Positions 1 through 8,470 of a stretch of DNA of 45,271 nucleotides are shown here, in pieces (the first letter of the stretch is position 1; the number at the start of each line of letters is the position of its first letter). The notes below the pieces were generated by a model, which did not search any database, was not told where the DNA came from, and saw only the letters and a program-made list of their open reading frames with translations. Source of the stretch: an uncultured Verrucomicrobia subdivision 3 bacterium (lineage in GTDB: Bacteria > Verrucomicrobiota > Verrucomicrobiia > Limisphaerales > UBA11358); NCBI GenBank assembly GCA_903858275.1, contig CAIOIC010000088.1:1-45271 (forward strand). Reading direction: 5' to 3'. Both the position numbers and the translations under genes were made by a program.

Positions 1-4
1 AAGA

Positions 5-79
5 TGGTGCGCGGTGGAGGTTTCGAACCTCCGACCCCTACCGTGTCAAGGTAATGCTCTACCACTGAGCTAACCGCGC
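5..79 (-). tRNA. tRNA-Val (anticodon GAC)
   Basis: Read on the minus strand, the acceptor stem GCGCGGT (79-73) pairs with ACCGCGC (15-9), followed by discriminator A and an encoded CCA (7-5). The D-arm carries GCTCAGTGGTAGAGC, the T-arm GGAGGTTCGAAACCTCC, and the anticodon loop TTGACAC gives GAC, which reads valine codons. All cloverleaf stems are intact. It is transcribed away from the RNase R gene. The roughly 270 bases between them hold no recognisable gene. Confidence 0.97.
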
Positions 80-352
80 AACCGGCTAAAAATAACAAAC
101 ATGTAACGGTTTTTGAAAGAAGTTTTGCGAAGAGCTAAAATCCTGCAAAAGGTGCTTAACCATGCGAATCCAGCACTGTTTCTTTTAGTGAAAACACGTC
201 TATTACCGGACCGCAGACTAGACGGTGTTTATTTGGGTGGCAAGATTTTTTGGTGTTGCGACTGGGTTTGGATGCGGACAATGTTCGGGTAATGTTCGTG
301 GGTGCGACGGTTGGTTGCTGCATACGTTCGAGATTCGTGCGAGGATATACAT

Positions 353-2590
353 ATGGAAGATCAAGTTTTGAAACTTTTAGGTCGGGCGGACTATATCCCG
401 GCCAACGTGCCGGAATTGCTCCGACTGCTGCGCTTGTTGCCGGACCGCCAGCAAGAATTGCAGCGCGGGTTGCGCGGACTCGAGCAATCCGGTCAGATTA
501 CGCGAACCAAGGGTAATCGCTATATCCTGTCGCGTGAGGCGGATCTCATTCCTGGCCGGATTCAGATCAATCGCCAGGGCAAAGGTTTTTTGCAGCCGGA
601 TGATGCGGAGTTGAAGGAAATCATGATTCCCGAAAACGCCACCGGAACGGCATTGCCGGGAGACCTGGTGCTGGTTCGGCGTGATGTTCGGGCACGCGGA
701 TTGCGAACGGATCGCGTCGTGCAGGAGACGGGTTCCGTGATTCGTGTTCTGGAGCGGAAGCGGACGCAAATCGTCGGCACGCTGCAGCGTGGGCGCGAGG
801 TTCTGTATGTCATCCCCGATGATCCGCGCATGACGCATGATGTTTATGTGTCCCAACCGCGTGATGTGGGACGGCCGGCGCGGGTCGGTGACAAGGTCGT
901 GGTTGAATTGCAGGAATGGAAATCTCGCCACATAAATCCCGAGGGCGAAATCATTGAAGTGCTGGGCGCGCCCGATGAGGAAGGTGTGGATATGCTCTCT
1001 GTGCTGCGCCAATACAACATGCCTTTGCATTTTCCAAAGAATGTTCTCGCCGAAGCCCGCGCCATTGGGACGCTGGTTCAGGCGCATGAAACCGCCGGTC
1101 GCGAAGATTGTCGGCGGCATCCGGTGGTCACGATTGATCCGGATGATGCCAAGGATTTTGACGATGCGATTTGTTTGCGGCGGATTTCGCATGAGCAATG
1201 GAAATTGTGGGTGCACATTGCGGACGTGTCGCATTATGTGAAGCCTGGCAGCGGGCTGGACGTGGAAGCGCGCAAGCGCGGCAACTCCACCTATCTTGTG
1301 GACCGTGTCATTCCGATGCTGCCGGAGGCGTTGAGCAATGAACTCTGCTCGCTCAAGCCAAACGTGGATCGTCTGACCAAGTGCGTGGAATTTCTCGTGG
1401 CGAATGACGGCCGGGTGCTAAGCGCCAAATTTTATCCGGCGGTGATTCATTCGCAGCGGCGCTTTACCTACAAGGATGTGTTCGCGATTTTGCAGCGCGA
1501 ACCGGCGGGTGAAATTGAGCGGATGCTACACGATGCCCACACGATGGCGCAAAAAATCCGGCGGCTGCGTTTCAAGGCCGGTTCACTCGCGTTGGATTTT
1601 CCGGAAACGAAAATCCGTCTTGATGAACAGGGTCGGGTGTTGCGCATCGAGAAGATTGAGAACGATGTTTCGCACCAACTAATCGAGGAATATATGCTGC
1701 TAGCCAACGAGGCGGTGGCGGCGCAGTTGATGAGCCTGAATCAAAAGGCGATTTATCGCGTGCATGAGGAGCCGGATGAACGGCGACTCAATGAGTTTCG
1801 TGAAGACGTGCTCAGCCATCACATCCCGTGCGGCAATCTCACCAAGCGCCCCGAAGTTTCGAAGCTCTTGCAGAAGCTTGACACCATTCCCATCGGCGCG
1901 GCGCTGAAGATCGGTTTTCTCCGTTCGATGATGCGGGCGCGTTACGATGTGAAACCGCTCGGTCATTACGGGCTTTCCAAGTCCAAATACACGCACTTCA
2001 CTTCCCCCATCCGCCGCTATGCCGATCTGGTGGTGCATCGCGCCCTGTTTGAGAAAAGCCACGCGCCAGCCCCTTCGCTCAAGGAAACCGCCGAGCATAT
2101 TTCCGACACGGAACGCAATTCCGCCGACGCCGAGCGGGACAGCAAGGACGTGAAGATGTATGCGTTCTTGAAAGCGCAGTTGGAGACGGCGAAACCGCCG
2201 GTGTATCCGGCTTTGGTGATCGACGTGCGCAACTTCGGTTTCTTTGTGGACGTGACCGGCCTCGCGATGAGCGGCTTGGTGCATTTGTCCAGCGTCACGG
2301 ACGATTTTTATGAATTCAATGAAGCGCGCGGTGAGTTGACGGGGCGGCGGAACCGGCGCGTGATCCGTCTCGGCGACAAGGTCCAGGTGCAAATCGCCAA
2401 GGTGGACAGCTACAAGAAGCAGGTGGATTTCCGGCTGGCTCGCGAAGAGAGAAAGGAAAGCGACGCCCGCCATCGTCCGCCAGCGCGGCCTCAACATTCG
2501 GCGCGGGGTTCCCAATCGCAGTCTGCCCGTCCGCAGATTCCATCCTCGCATTCGCGCTCGAAATTCAGCGCTCAACGGCGGCGGCGGTAA
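353..2590 (+). CDS. rnr: Ribonuclease R (3'-5' exoribonuclease, RNB family)
   Basis: A hydrolytic 3'-5' exoribonuclease of the RNase II/R superfamily that degrades structured RNA. The 745 residues show an N-terminal winged-helix/cold-shock region (to about 200), then the RNB catalytic domain with the signature DPDDAKDFDDA at about residues 262-272, whose Asp residues bind the catalytic Mg2+. A C-terminal S1 RNA-binding domain follows at about 640-720 (GFFVDVTGLAMSGLVHLSS), and then a Lys/Arg/Ser-rich tail as in other RNase R proteins. The frame is open further upstream to a GTG at 302, but the ATG at 353 is preceded by GAGG at 341-344 with good spacing and starts at the usual MEDQVLKLL-like beginning, so I chose it. 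The HU gene follows on the same strand after a 71-base gap. Confidence 0.95.
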   Translation: MEDQVLKLLGRADYIPANVPELLRLLRLLPDRQQELQRGLRGLEQSGQITRTKGNRYILSREADLIPGRIQINRQGKGFLQPDDAELKEIMIPENATGTALPGDLVLVRRDVRARGLRTDRVVQETGSVIRVLERKRTQIVGTLQRGREVLYVIPDDPRMTHDVYVSQPRDVGRPARVGDKVVVELQEWKSRHINPEGEIIEVLGAPDEEGVDMLSVLRQYNMPLHFPKNVLAEARAIGTLVQAHETAGREDCRRHPVVTIDPDDAKDFDDAICLRRISHEQWKLWVHIADVSHYVKPGSGLDVEARKRGNSTYLVDRVIPMLPEALSNELCSLKPNVDRLTKCVEFLVANDGRVLSAKFYPAVIHSQRRFTYKDVFAILQREPAGEIERMLHDAHTMAQKIRRLRFKAGSLALDFPETKIRLDEQGRVLRIEKIENDVSHQLIEEYMLLANEAVAAQLMSLNQKAIYRVHEEPDERRLNEFREDVLSHHIPCGNLTKRPEVSKLLQKLDTIPIGAALKIGFLRSMMRARYDVKPLGHYGLSKSKYTHFTSPIRRYADLVVHRALFEKSHAPAPSLKETAEHISDTERNSADAERDSKDVKMYAFLKAQLETAKPPVYPALVIDVRNFGFFVDVTGLAMSGLVHLSSVTDDFYEFNEARGELTGRRNRRVIRLGDKVQVQIAKVDSYKKQVDFRLAREERKESDARHRPPARPQHSARGSQSQSARPQIPSSHSRSKFSAQRRRR

Positions 2591-2661
2591 TCGGCGAAGG
2601 CTGATATTTTCAATGGAATTAGGCTTGCGTTCAACCGCGTTGCCATTGATTCTTTCCGCCT

Positions 2662-2949
2662 ATGGCAAAATCCTTAACGAAATCACAAATCATCGGAGCC
2701 GTTGCTGAAACGGTTGGTCTTACCAAAAAACAAACCGCTGCCACGCTGGAAGCGATCGTGAACTTGGCCTACAAAAACGCCAAGAACACCTTCACGCTCC
2801 CCGGCCTCGGCAAACTCGTCTTGGTCAATCGCAAAGCCCGCATGGGACGCAATCCCGCGACTGGCGAAACCATCAAGATCGCGGCCAAGCGCGTGGTGAA
2901 ATTCCGCGTTGCCAAAGCGGCGAAGGACGCAATTTTGGGCAAGAAGTAA
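2662..2949 (+). CDS. HU/IHF-family DNA-binding protein
   Basis: A 95-residue histone-like protein, the normal size for HU. It opens with the helical dimerisation segment (KSQIIGAVAETVGLTKKQ), continues through NTFTLPGLGKL, and has the DNA-intercalating beta-arm region with RMGRNPATGETI at about residues 61-72, where the Pro-bearing RNPxTG motif is typical of HU. It ends in a basic helix rich in Ala and Lys. HU proteins bend and compact DNA as dimers. Whether this one is nearer HU-alpha, HU-beta or IHF cannot be told by eye. No convincing Shine-Dalgarno sequence precedes the ATG. A strong intrinsic terminator 21 bases after the stop suggests a discrete transcript. Confidence 0.93.
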   Translation: MAKSLTKSQIIGAVAETVGLTKKQTAATLEAIVNLAYKNAKNTFTLPGLGKLVLVNRKARMGRNPATGETIKIAAKRVVKFRVAKAAKDAILGKK

Positions 2950-2970
2950 TCTATCGAAAATTAATCTTAA

Positions 2971-3002
2971 CGGCGGAGGGAAAGTTTCCTCCGCCGTTTT
3001 TT
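2971..3002 (+). terminator. Rho-independent terminator after the HU gene
   Basis: A perfect 9-bp stem (CGGCGGAGG, 2971-2979, with CCTCCGCCG, 2988-2996) closes an 8-base loop and is followed directly by six T residues. It separates the HU gene from ftsK on the plus strand. Confidence 0.92.
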
Positions 3003-3100
3003 ATTTTCTGAGCTTTCCTGGTTAAGTCGGCGCATCGCCGCGAGCGGGATTCGCATTTTTCAACTTTGAACTCCCGGCGGCGAATGGTTACGCTTTCCGC

Positions 3101-5809
3101 ATGTCACGAAAGCCGGGCGATAATTCCAAAAACGGATTTGCGGATGTCATTGGCGTAGCACTGCTGGCGCTGGCGCTGCTATTGCTCGTCGCGCAACTAT
3201 CTTTTGACCGCTACGATCTTCATTCCGTCCGTGTTCCGCCCAACAAGGAAACCGTCAATTGGATCGGCACTATCGGCGCGCATTTTGCGTGGTTCACTTT
3301 TTTGCCGCTGGGTATCTCGGCGTATTTGCTTCCGTGGATTTTGGCAGCGTTTGGGGTGGCCTATCTCTTGAACATCCTCGGCTATCTTCGTGAGCGTCTC
3401 CGCTGGTGTCTGCTTTGGACGGTCATGCTGTTTATTTCATTCACTGGTCTCCTGCACCTGGCTGGCGGAGTCGATTTGATTAATGACTGGCGTGTGCATA
3501 TCAATGCGCATTTCGCCGGTGGCTGGCTCGGTTATCTCTCTTATGGCCGGCTCTCGCAATACGATTATGGCTTTGTGCTGCTGGGGCGGCTCGGTGCCAC
3601 GATTGTCTATGCCGCACTTGGTTTAATCAGCCTTTTGTTCCTTACCAATTTCCAGCTTGGTCACTGGATCCGTACCTTACTGCAAAAAGAAAAGACCGCG
3701 TCTGAAGATCCTTTCAAATCCGCCGAGGAATTCGCCTTGGAAAAACGCGCGATGGAACTAGAAAAGCAAAAACGCAAGCTGGAGGAGGAAGTTGAGAAAT
3801 CCACCACCGGCCTGGGTGCCGATGGCTTGCCTGTGCCGGAACCGACCGTGCGTGACTTGAGTTATCCGCAGGCCAAAGGCCCGCGCGTCCGCAAAACCAC
3901 CCTGCCCGAGCCGCCGCCGGTGATTGAGCCTGCGTCCGAAGCAATTGAAGTGGGAGAGGTCATTCCCGCCACCGAAATTGTCGCCGCGACCACCGAAGAT
4001 ATCCTTGGCCGGAAATCCGAGGCGAAGCCAGCCGAGAAAAAACCTGAGCCCGAACCGGTCGCCGCCGAGAAAGTTGAACCGGAAAAGACTGACGCGGAAA
4101 AACCTGCCGAGCCGAAGGTGGAGCCGGTCATTACGATTGCCGATGGCTCGGCTTCCGCCGTGACCGCGCCGCGTCTGCGGCCCGTGCCGAAGAAGCCGAA
4201 GCCGATGACCGTGGCCTCGGTGCCGATGATTGGCAACTACCAGTTGCCCTCGATGGATTTTCTCCAGCACGCGGACATGACCGTGAAGCCCACGGAATCC
4301 AAGGAGGAATTGATGGCCAACGCGCGGCTCATGCAGCAGACGCTGGCGCAGTTCGATATCGAGGTTTCCCTCGGTGACATCACCAAAGGCCCGACGATCA
4401 CGCGCTACGAACTGCATCCCGCGCCCGGCGTGAAGCTGGAAAAAATCCTCAACTTGAGCAACAACCTCGCCGCCGCGCTCAAGGCGGAACGCATCCACAT
4501 CCTCGCGCCCGTGCCCGGAAAATCCTCTGTCGGCGTCGAAGTGCCGAACCTCATCAAGACCAAGGTCATCATGCGCGACCTGTTCGAGTCGGACGAATGG
4601 CGCAATACCAAGGCGCGCATCCCCATCGCGCTGGGCAAGGACGTTTACGGACATCCCATCGTCGCCGATCTCGCGGAAATGCCGCACATGCTTATCGCCG
4701 GTAGCACCGGATCCGGCAAATCCGTCTGTATCAATTCTATCATCGCGTCGCTGCTCTACCGGTTCTCGCCGGATCAACTCCGCTTCGTGATGATTGACCC
4801 GAAGGTCGTTGAATTGCAGCAATACAACGCCCTGCCGCATCTCGTCGTCCCCGTCGTCACCGATCCCAAGAAAGTTCTTCTTGCTCTCCGCTGGGTCGTA
4901 AATGAAATGGAGAAGCGCTACAAAATTTTCGCGCGCTGCGGTGTGCGCAACATTAAATCTTTCAACGAACGGCCGAAGAACAAGCCGTTGCCGGAACAGG
5001 AGCTGGAGCTGCCGCTTGCCGCCAAGCGGGAAAAAGTGGAAGCCGGCGCCGATGGTTTCGCGGTGGAAGTGGACGAGGAAATCATCGTCCCGCGCGAGGA
5101 AGACATCATCATTCCCGAAAAACTTTCCTATATCGTCGTCATCATTGACGAGCTGGCGGACCTCATGCTTGTGGCTCCCGCCGATGTTGAAATGGCCATT
5201 GCCCGCATCACGCAGATGGCGCGCGCGGCCGGCATCCATTGCATCGTCGCCACGCAGCGGCCTTCGGTGGACGTCATCACCGGCGTTATCAAGGCAAACA
5301 TCCCGGCGCGTATCGCGTTCCAGGTGGCCAGCCGCGTGGACTCGCGGACGATTCTTGATGCGATGGGCGCGGACAAATTGCTGGGCAAGGGCGACATGTT
5401 GTTCCTGCCGCCCGGATCGCCCAAGCTCAACCGCGCGCAAGGCGCGCTCATTACCGACAAGGAATTGGAAGACATCGTGGGCTTCATCGCCAAGCAGGGC
5501 AAACCGAGCTATGAGATGGAGATACACCAGCAGCTTTCCAAGCCGGCGGCGAACACCGACATCGAGAGCGGCATTGATGAGGACGAGGAAATCATCCAGC
5601 AATGCATCGAAGTCATCCGCAGCGAGCAGAAGGCCAGCGTCTCACTCATGCAACGCCGTCTGCGCCTCGGCTACACCCGCGCCGCGCGCATCATGGACGA
5701 GCTCGAAGGCCGCGGCATCGTCGGCCCCAGCAAAGGCGCCGAGCCGCGTGACATCCTGATTGATCTCGACGGCGGCGGCGCCGATGGCGGCGGGCAATCT
5801 GCAGTTTAA
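3101..5809 (+). CDS. ftsK: DNA translocase FtsK/SpoIIIE family
   Basis: A membrane-anchored, ATP-driven DNA pump that clears chromosome ends at the division septum. The 902 residues begin with several hydrophobic segments (about residues 14-190). A charged, Pro/Glu/Lys-rich linker (about 195-380) follows, then the alpha domain and the RecA-like motor with Walker A GSTGSGKS at 534-541 and Walker B VVIIDELADL with Asp683-Glu684. The C-terminal winged-helix gamma domain, which reads KOPS-like DNA signals in known FtsK proteins, spans about 835-895. Between NERPK and the Walker B strand there is an extra stretch of some 45 residues, largely Glu-rich, that standard FtsK proteins have much shorter. 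The RodZ-like gene follows after 50 bases. Confidence 0.95.
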   Translation: MSRKPGDNSKNGFADVIGVALLALALLLLVAQLSFDRYDLHSVRVPPNKETVNWIGTIGAHFAWFTFLPLGISAYLLPWILAAFGVAYLLNILGYLRERLRWCLLWTVMLFISFTGLLHLAGGVDLINDWRVHINAHFAGGWLGYLSYGRLSQYDYGFVLLGRLGATIVYAALGLISLLFLTNFQLGHWIRTLLQKEKTASEDPFKSAEEFALEKRAMELEKQKRKLEEEVEKSTTGLGADGLPVPEPTVRDLSYPQAKGPRVRKTTLPEPPPVIEPASEAIEVGEVIPATEIVAATTEDILGRKSEAKPAEKKPEPEPVAAEKVEPEKTDAEKPAEPKVEPVITIADGSASAVTAPRLRPVPKKPKPMTVASVPMIGNYQLPSMDFLQHADMTVKPTESKEELMANARLMQQTLAQFDIEVSLGDITKGPTITRYELHPAPGVKLEKILNLSNNLAAALKAERIHILAPVPGKSSVGVEVPNLIKTKVIMRDLFESDEWRNTKARIPIALGKDVYGHPIVADLAEMPHMLIAGSTGSGKSVCINSIIASLLYRFSPDQLRFVMIDPKVVELQQYNALPHLVVPVVTDPKKVLLALRWVVNEMEKRYKIFARCGVRNIKSFNERPKNKPLPEQELELPLAAKREKVEAGADGFAVEVDEEIIVPREEDIIIPEKLSYIVVIIDELADLMLVAPADVEMAIARITQMARAAGIHCIVATQRPSVDVITGVIKANIPARIAFQVASRVDSRTILDAMGADKLLGKGDMLFLPPGSPKLNRAQGALITDKELEDIVGFIAKQGKPSYEMEIHQQLSKPAANTDIESGIDEDEEIIQQCIEVIRSEQKASVSLMQRRLRLGYTRAARIMDELEGRGIVGPSKGAEPRDILIDLDGGGADGGGQSAV

Positions 5810-5859
5810 TTGATTTCCAAGATTGCCAAGCGTGCATTAAACCCGCTAAATAAGAAAGA

Positions 5860-6345
5860 ATGTCAACGGTTGCCGAACAACTCCGTGCTGGTCGCGAGGC
5901 CAAAAACCTTACGGTGGAACAGGTCGCAGACATGACCAAGATCCGCACCGACCATATCCGCGCGCTGGAGGAGGGGAATTTCAACGTGTTTTCCGCGCCG
6001 ATCTACATCCGCGGCTCGGTGAAAAATTACGCTGGCGCACTCAAGCTGGATGTCGCGGAAATCTTCAAAACGCTGGATGCCGAATTGAAGGGCACGGATA
6101 AATACAGCGAGCCGCCGCCGCTGGGTGAGGCCAAGAAAACTTTTGTGGACGATTTGGCGCTGCTGGTTGCGAAAGTGAATTGGAAGCTGGGCTTTGCCGG
6201 TCTGGCGGTCATTGTGTTGGGAATCATTGCCGTCACGAGCTTTCTCGCCTGGCGTCATCACCAAAAAAGTGGTCCGCTGAAAAATCTTCCGCCCGCCGTT
6301 TATCAGCCGGCCAACTCTGGCGACACTTTGCCATTGCACAAGTGA
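5860..6345 (+). CDS. RodZ-like helix-turn-helix membrane protein
   Basis: A 161-residue protein with an N-terminal HTH of the RodZ/Xre type. It contains LRAGREAKNLTVEQVA, then IRTDHIRALEEGNF and the characteristic PIYIRGSVKNYA (about residues 1-70). A single transmembrane segment follows at about 110-131 (LGFAGLAVIVLGIIAVTSFL). In RodZ the cytoplasmic HTH binds MreB and the protein couples the cytoskeleton to cell-wall elongation. This copy has only some 30 residues after the membrane segment and lacks the usual periplasmic beta-domain, so it is a short form. It lies 50 bases after ftsK on the same strand, probably in the same transcript, which fits a role in cell shape or division. Function is inferred from domain layout. 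Confidence 0.8.
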   Translation: MSTVAEQLRAGREAKNLTVEQVADMTKIRTDHIRALEEGNFNVFSAPIYIRGSVKNYAGALKLDVAEIFKTLDAELKGTDKYSEPPPLGEAKKTFVDDLALLVAKVNWKLGFAGLAVIVLGIIAVTSFLAWRHHQKSGPLKNLPPAVYQPANSGDTLPLHK

Positions 6346-6385
6346 AGCAGTAAGAATTCGGAATCCAGAAACGAACCGCGTTCAT

Positions 6386-6982
6386 TCACTTGTCTTCCAG
6401 ATAAAGTGGGCGGTTGCGCCAGAGGTAAATCACTCCCGAAGCCAGCGTCAGCGCAACGGTCAGCCACAGCATCCCTTCCGCAAAGACCGCAACCCACGGC
6501 GCAAAGAGATTTTTCAGAATCGCCGGCCATTCCTCGCAGGCGTCCACCACGAGCAGGGCAATGATGGTGACGATTTGCGAGATGGTCTTGTGTTTGCCGA
6601 ACCGTTCCGCCGCCAGCACGACGTTCTTTGATGCCGCGAGCAGCCGCAGGCCGGTGATCATCAATTCGCGCGCCACAATGACAATAACCATCCACGCGGC
6701 GACTTTGACGGGGGCATTCGGATTCAGATGGGTACTTTCCACGAACGCCACGAACGCCGAGCAGGTCATGATTTTGTCCGCCAGCGGATCCATCAGCTTG
6801 CCGAAGTTGGTGATGAGGTTGCGTGAACGTGCGAGGTAGCCATCCAGAAAATCTGTCACGCCGGCCAGGCAAAAAAAGAACAGCGCCAGCGTGCCGTTAT
6901 AGCTGAATGTTAAAAATAGGGCCCAAAGAAAAAGCACCGTTAGCACAAAGCGTGAGACGGTGAGTTTGTTGGGCAGATTCAT
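6386..6982 (-). CDS. pgsA: CDP-diacylglycerol--glycerol-3-phosphate 3-phosphatidyltransferase
   Basis: This enzyme makes phosphatidylglycerophosphate from CDP-diacylglycerol and glycerol-3-phosphate, the committed step to phosphatidylglycerol and cardiolipin. The 198-residue protein has the complete CDP-alcohol phosphatidyltransferase signature DG(x2)AR(x8)G(x3)D(x3)D: Asp44 and Asp47-Gly48, Ala51-Arg52, Gly61, Asp65 and Asp69, the metal-binding and catalytic acids. It starts MNLPNKLTVSRF, as is typical of PgsA, and has several hydrophobic helices. It converges with the RodZ-like gene and lies downstream of the phosphoglycerate mutase gene on the same strand, separated from it by a terminator, so it probably has its own promoter in the short gap. 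Phosphatidylserine or cardiolipin synthases of the same superfamily are less likely because of length and N-terminus. Confidence 0.92.
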   Translation of the reverse strand: MNLPNKLTVSRFVLTVLFLWALFLTFSYNGTLALFFFCLAGVTDFLDGYLARSRNLITNFGKLMDPLADKIMTCSAFVAFVESTHLNPNAPVKVAAWMVIVIVARELMITGLRLLAASKNVVLAAERFGKHKTISQIVTIIALLVVDACEEWPAILKNLFAPWVAVFAEGMLWLTVALTLASGVIYLWRNRPLYLEDK

Positions 6983-7029
6983 CTTCGCAAAGAGTGCCGA
7001 TTGGTTGCGGCGATTGGCAATTCCAAATT

Positions 7030-7065
7030 AAAAATAAAAGGCGGGTCGCCCTTCGGCAACCCGCC
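7030..7065 (-). terminator. Rho-independent terminator after the phosphoglycerate mutase gene
   Basis: On the minus strand the stem GGCGGGT (7065-7059) pairs with ACCCGCC (7046-7040), enclosing a smaller GCC/GGC hairpin, and is followed by TTTTATTTTT. It lies 15 bases beyond the apgM stop codon and isolates that gene from pgsA. Confidence 0.85.
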
Positions 7066-7080
7066 ATGCCTTGATAATTA

Positions 7081-8304
7081 TTACGCTCCGTATTTATCAA
7101 ACATTTTAGCGTTCGCCTGCATCTGCCGGATCAGGAATTTAGCCGGGAAAATTCCGAGGGAGCCGCTGTTGGCGCCGGTCTCGGTGAAGCGTTCCAGCTT
7201 GTCCGAGCCGCTCGTCGTGGAGTGCAGCAGCACCGGCTGCGGATGCCACGAGTGGCCGTGCAACGCGCAGGGCGTCGAATGGTCGCCGGTGATGGCGATG
7301 ACGTCGGGCTTCTTCTTCAAGAGAATGGGCAGCGCCGCATCAAAGTCTTCAATCGCTTTCTTCTTGGCGGCGAAGTTGCCGTCTTCGCCGTATTTATCGG
7401 TGTATTTGTAATGGATGAAGAAGAAATCGTAGTTGTCGTATTCGGCGAGATAGCGCTCGAATTGTTCCTTGATCGTCTGCGGGCCTTCGATTTTTTTCAT
7501 GCCGACGAGTTGGGCGAGGCCTTTATACATCGGATAAACCGCGAGGCACGCGGGCTTGAGTTTGTAGCGGTCTTCAAACAGTGGAATCTCCGGCTGGTGA
7601 GCGATGCCGCGCATGAGGAAACCGTTCGCTGGCTTTTCCTTGGCGAGAATGGGCAGGGCGGACTTGTAGAAATCCGCGATGAGTTTCGCCATCTTCTTCT
7701 GCTTCAGGTTTTTCGCATCGCGCGGCTTCACGGATGGAATGACAAACCCTTCACGGTTCGGATCGGCGTCCGTCAGCGGTCCTTCCAATCCCTTGCCGCG
7801 GAACACGACGACGAAGCGGTGTTCCTTGCCGGCCTTGATGATGATTTCGGTGTCGCCGATTTTTTTGATTTTGGCGGAGAGAAGTGCGACGAGTTTTTCG
7901 CACGTCTCGGTTGGAATGCGTCCGGCCCGGCGGTCGGTGACAATGCCTTTGGCGTCGAGCGTGGCGAAATTGGCGCGGGCGCAGACGTCGCCGGGTTTTA
8001 GTTCCAGACCGAGGCCGAGCGCTTCGATGACGCCGCGTCCGACTTGAAATTCCAGCGGGTCGTAGCCAAACAATCCGAGATGTCCGGGACCGCTGCCCGG
8101 CGTGATGCCGGGCGCGACAGGAATCATCCGGCCTTGCGCGGAATCCTTGGCCAGCTTGTCGAGGTTCGGCGTGTGCGCGGCTTCCAGCGGCGTGAGATAG
8201 CCTTGCTCCTTCGCGGCGATGTCGCCGAGGCCGTCGAGGACGATCAGGGCGACCTTGGTTTTCGTTTTGAGTGTTAGTTCGGAATAAAGTTCGTCTAAAT
8301 TCAT
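7081..8304 (-). CDS. apgM: Cofactor-independent phosphoglycerate mutase, archaeal (ApgM) type
   Basis: It interconverts 3- and 2-phosphoglycerate in glycolysis/gluconeogenesis without 2,3-bisphosphoglycerate. The 407 residues match the ApgM branch of the alkaline-phosphatase superfamily rather than the longer GpmI form (about 510 residues). Visible motifs are ALIVLDGLGD near residue 20 (metal-binding Asp), the HTPNLDKLA segment, GITPGSGPGHLGLFGYDP with the phosphoserine-bearing region, and VIAITGDHSTPCALHGHSWHPQP near residues 335-357 with the second set of metal ligands. It has a dedicated terminator and a 166-base gap upstream, so it is probably transcribed alone. ApgM is commonest in archaea but is also known from several bacterial phyla. 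Confidence 0.93.
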   Translation of the reverse strand: MNLDELYSELTLKTKTKVALIVLDGLGDIAAKEQGYLTPLEAAHTPNLDKLAKDSAQGRMIPVAPGITPGSGPGHLGLFGYDPLEFQVGRGVIEALGLGLELKPGDVCARANFATLDAKGIVTDRRAGRIPTETCEKLVALLSAKIKKIGDTEIIIKAGKEHRFVVVFRGKGLEGPLTDADPNREGFVIPSVKPRDAKNLKQKKMAKLIADFYKSALPILAKEKPANGFLMRGIAHQPEIPLFEDRYKLKPACLAVYPMYKGLAQLVGMKKIEGPQTIKEQFERYLAEYDNYDFFFIHYKYTDKYGEDGNFAAKKKAIEDFDAALPILLKKKPDVIAITGDHSTPCALHGHSWHPQPVLLHSTTSGSDKLERFTETGANSGSLGIFPAKFLIRQMQANAKMFDKYGA

Positions 8305-8470
8305 CCGGACATTTTAAGAAAAAAATGGCGACTGGCAATTTGATTTAGCAACAACTGGCGGCCATTAATGAAGTTCTTAAGGGGATTCAATTGAGCGCAT
8401 TTCGCCCGATGCGGGTAAGGGATTACGGAGGGGTGGTTGAATTGCAACCTCCCACAAGTGCGTCGTTGGC

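Noticed and set aside
302..352. GTG-started N-terminal extension of RNase R
   Set aside because: The ATG at 353 has GAGG at the right distance and gives the usual N-terminus.
3758..5602. 614-codon minus-strand ORF opposite ftsK
   Set aside because: Composition is His/Arg/Asp-rich without family motifs, and it mirrors the FtsK reading frame. It is a GC-rich shadow.
8305..8470. Possible terminator (GGTTG/CAACC hairpin) after the GH78-like gene
   Set aside because: The stem is short, has mismatches and no T-run follows on the minus strand.
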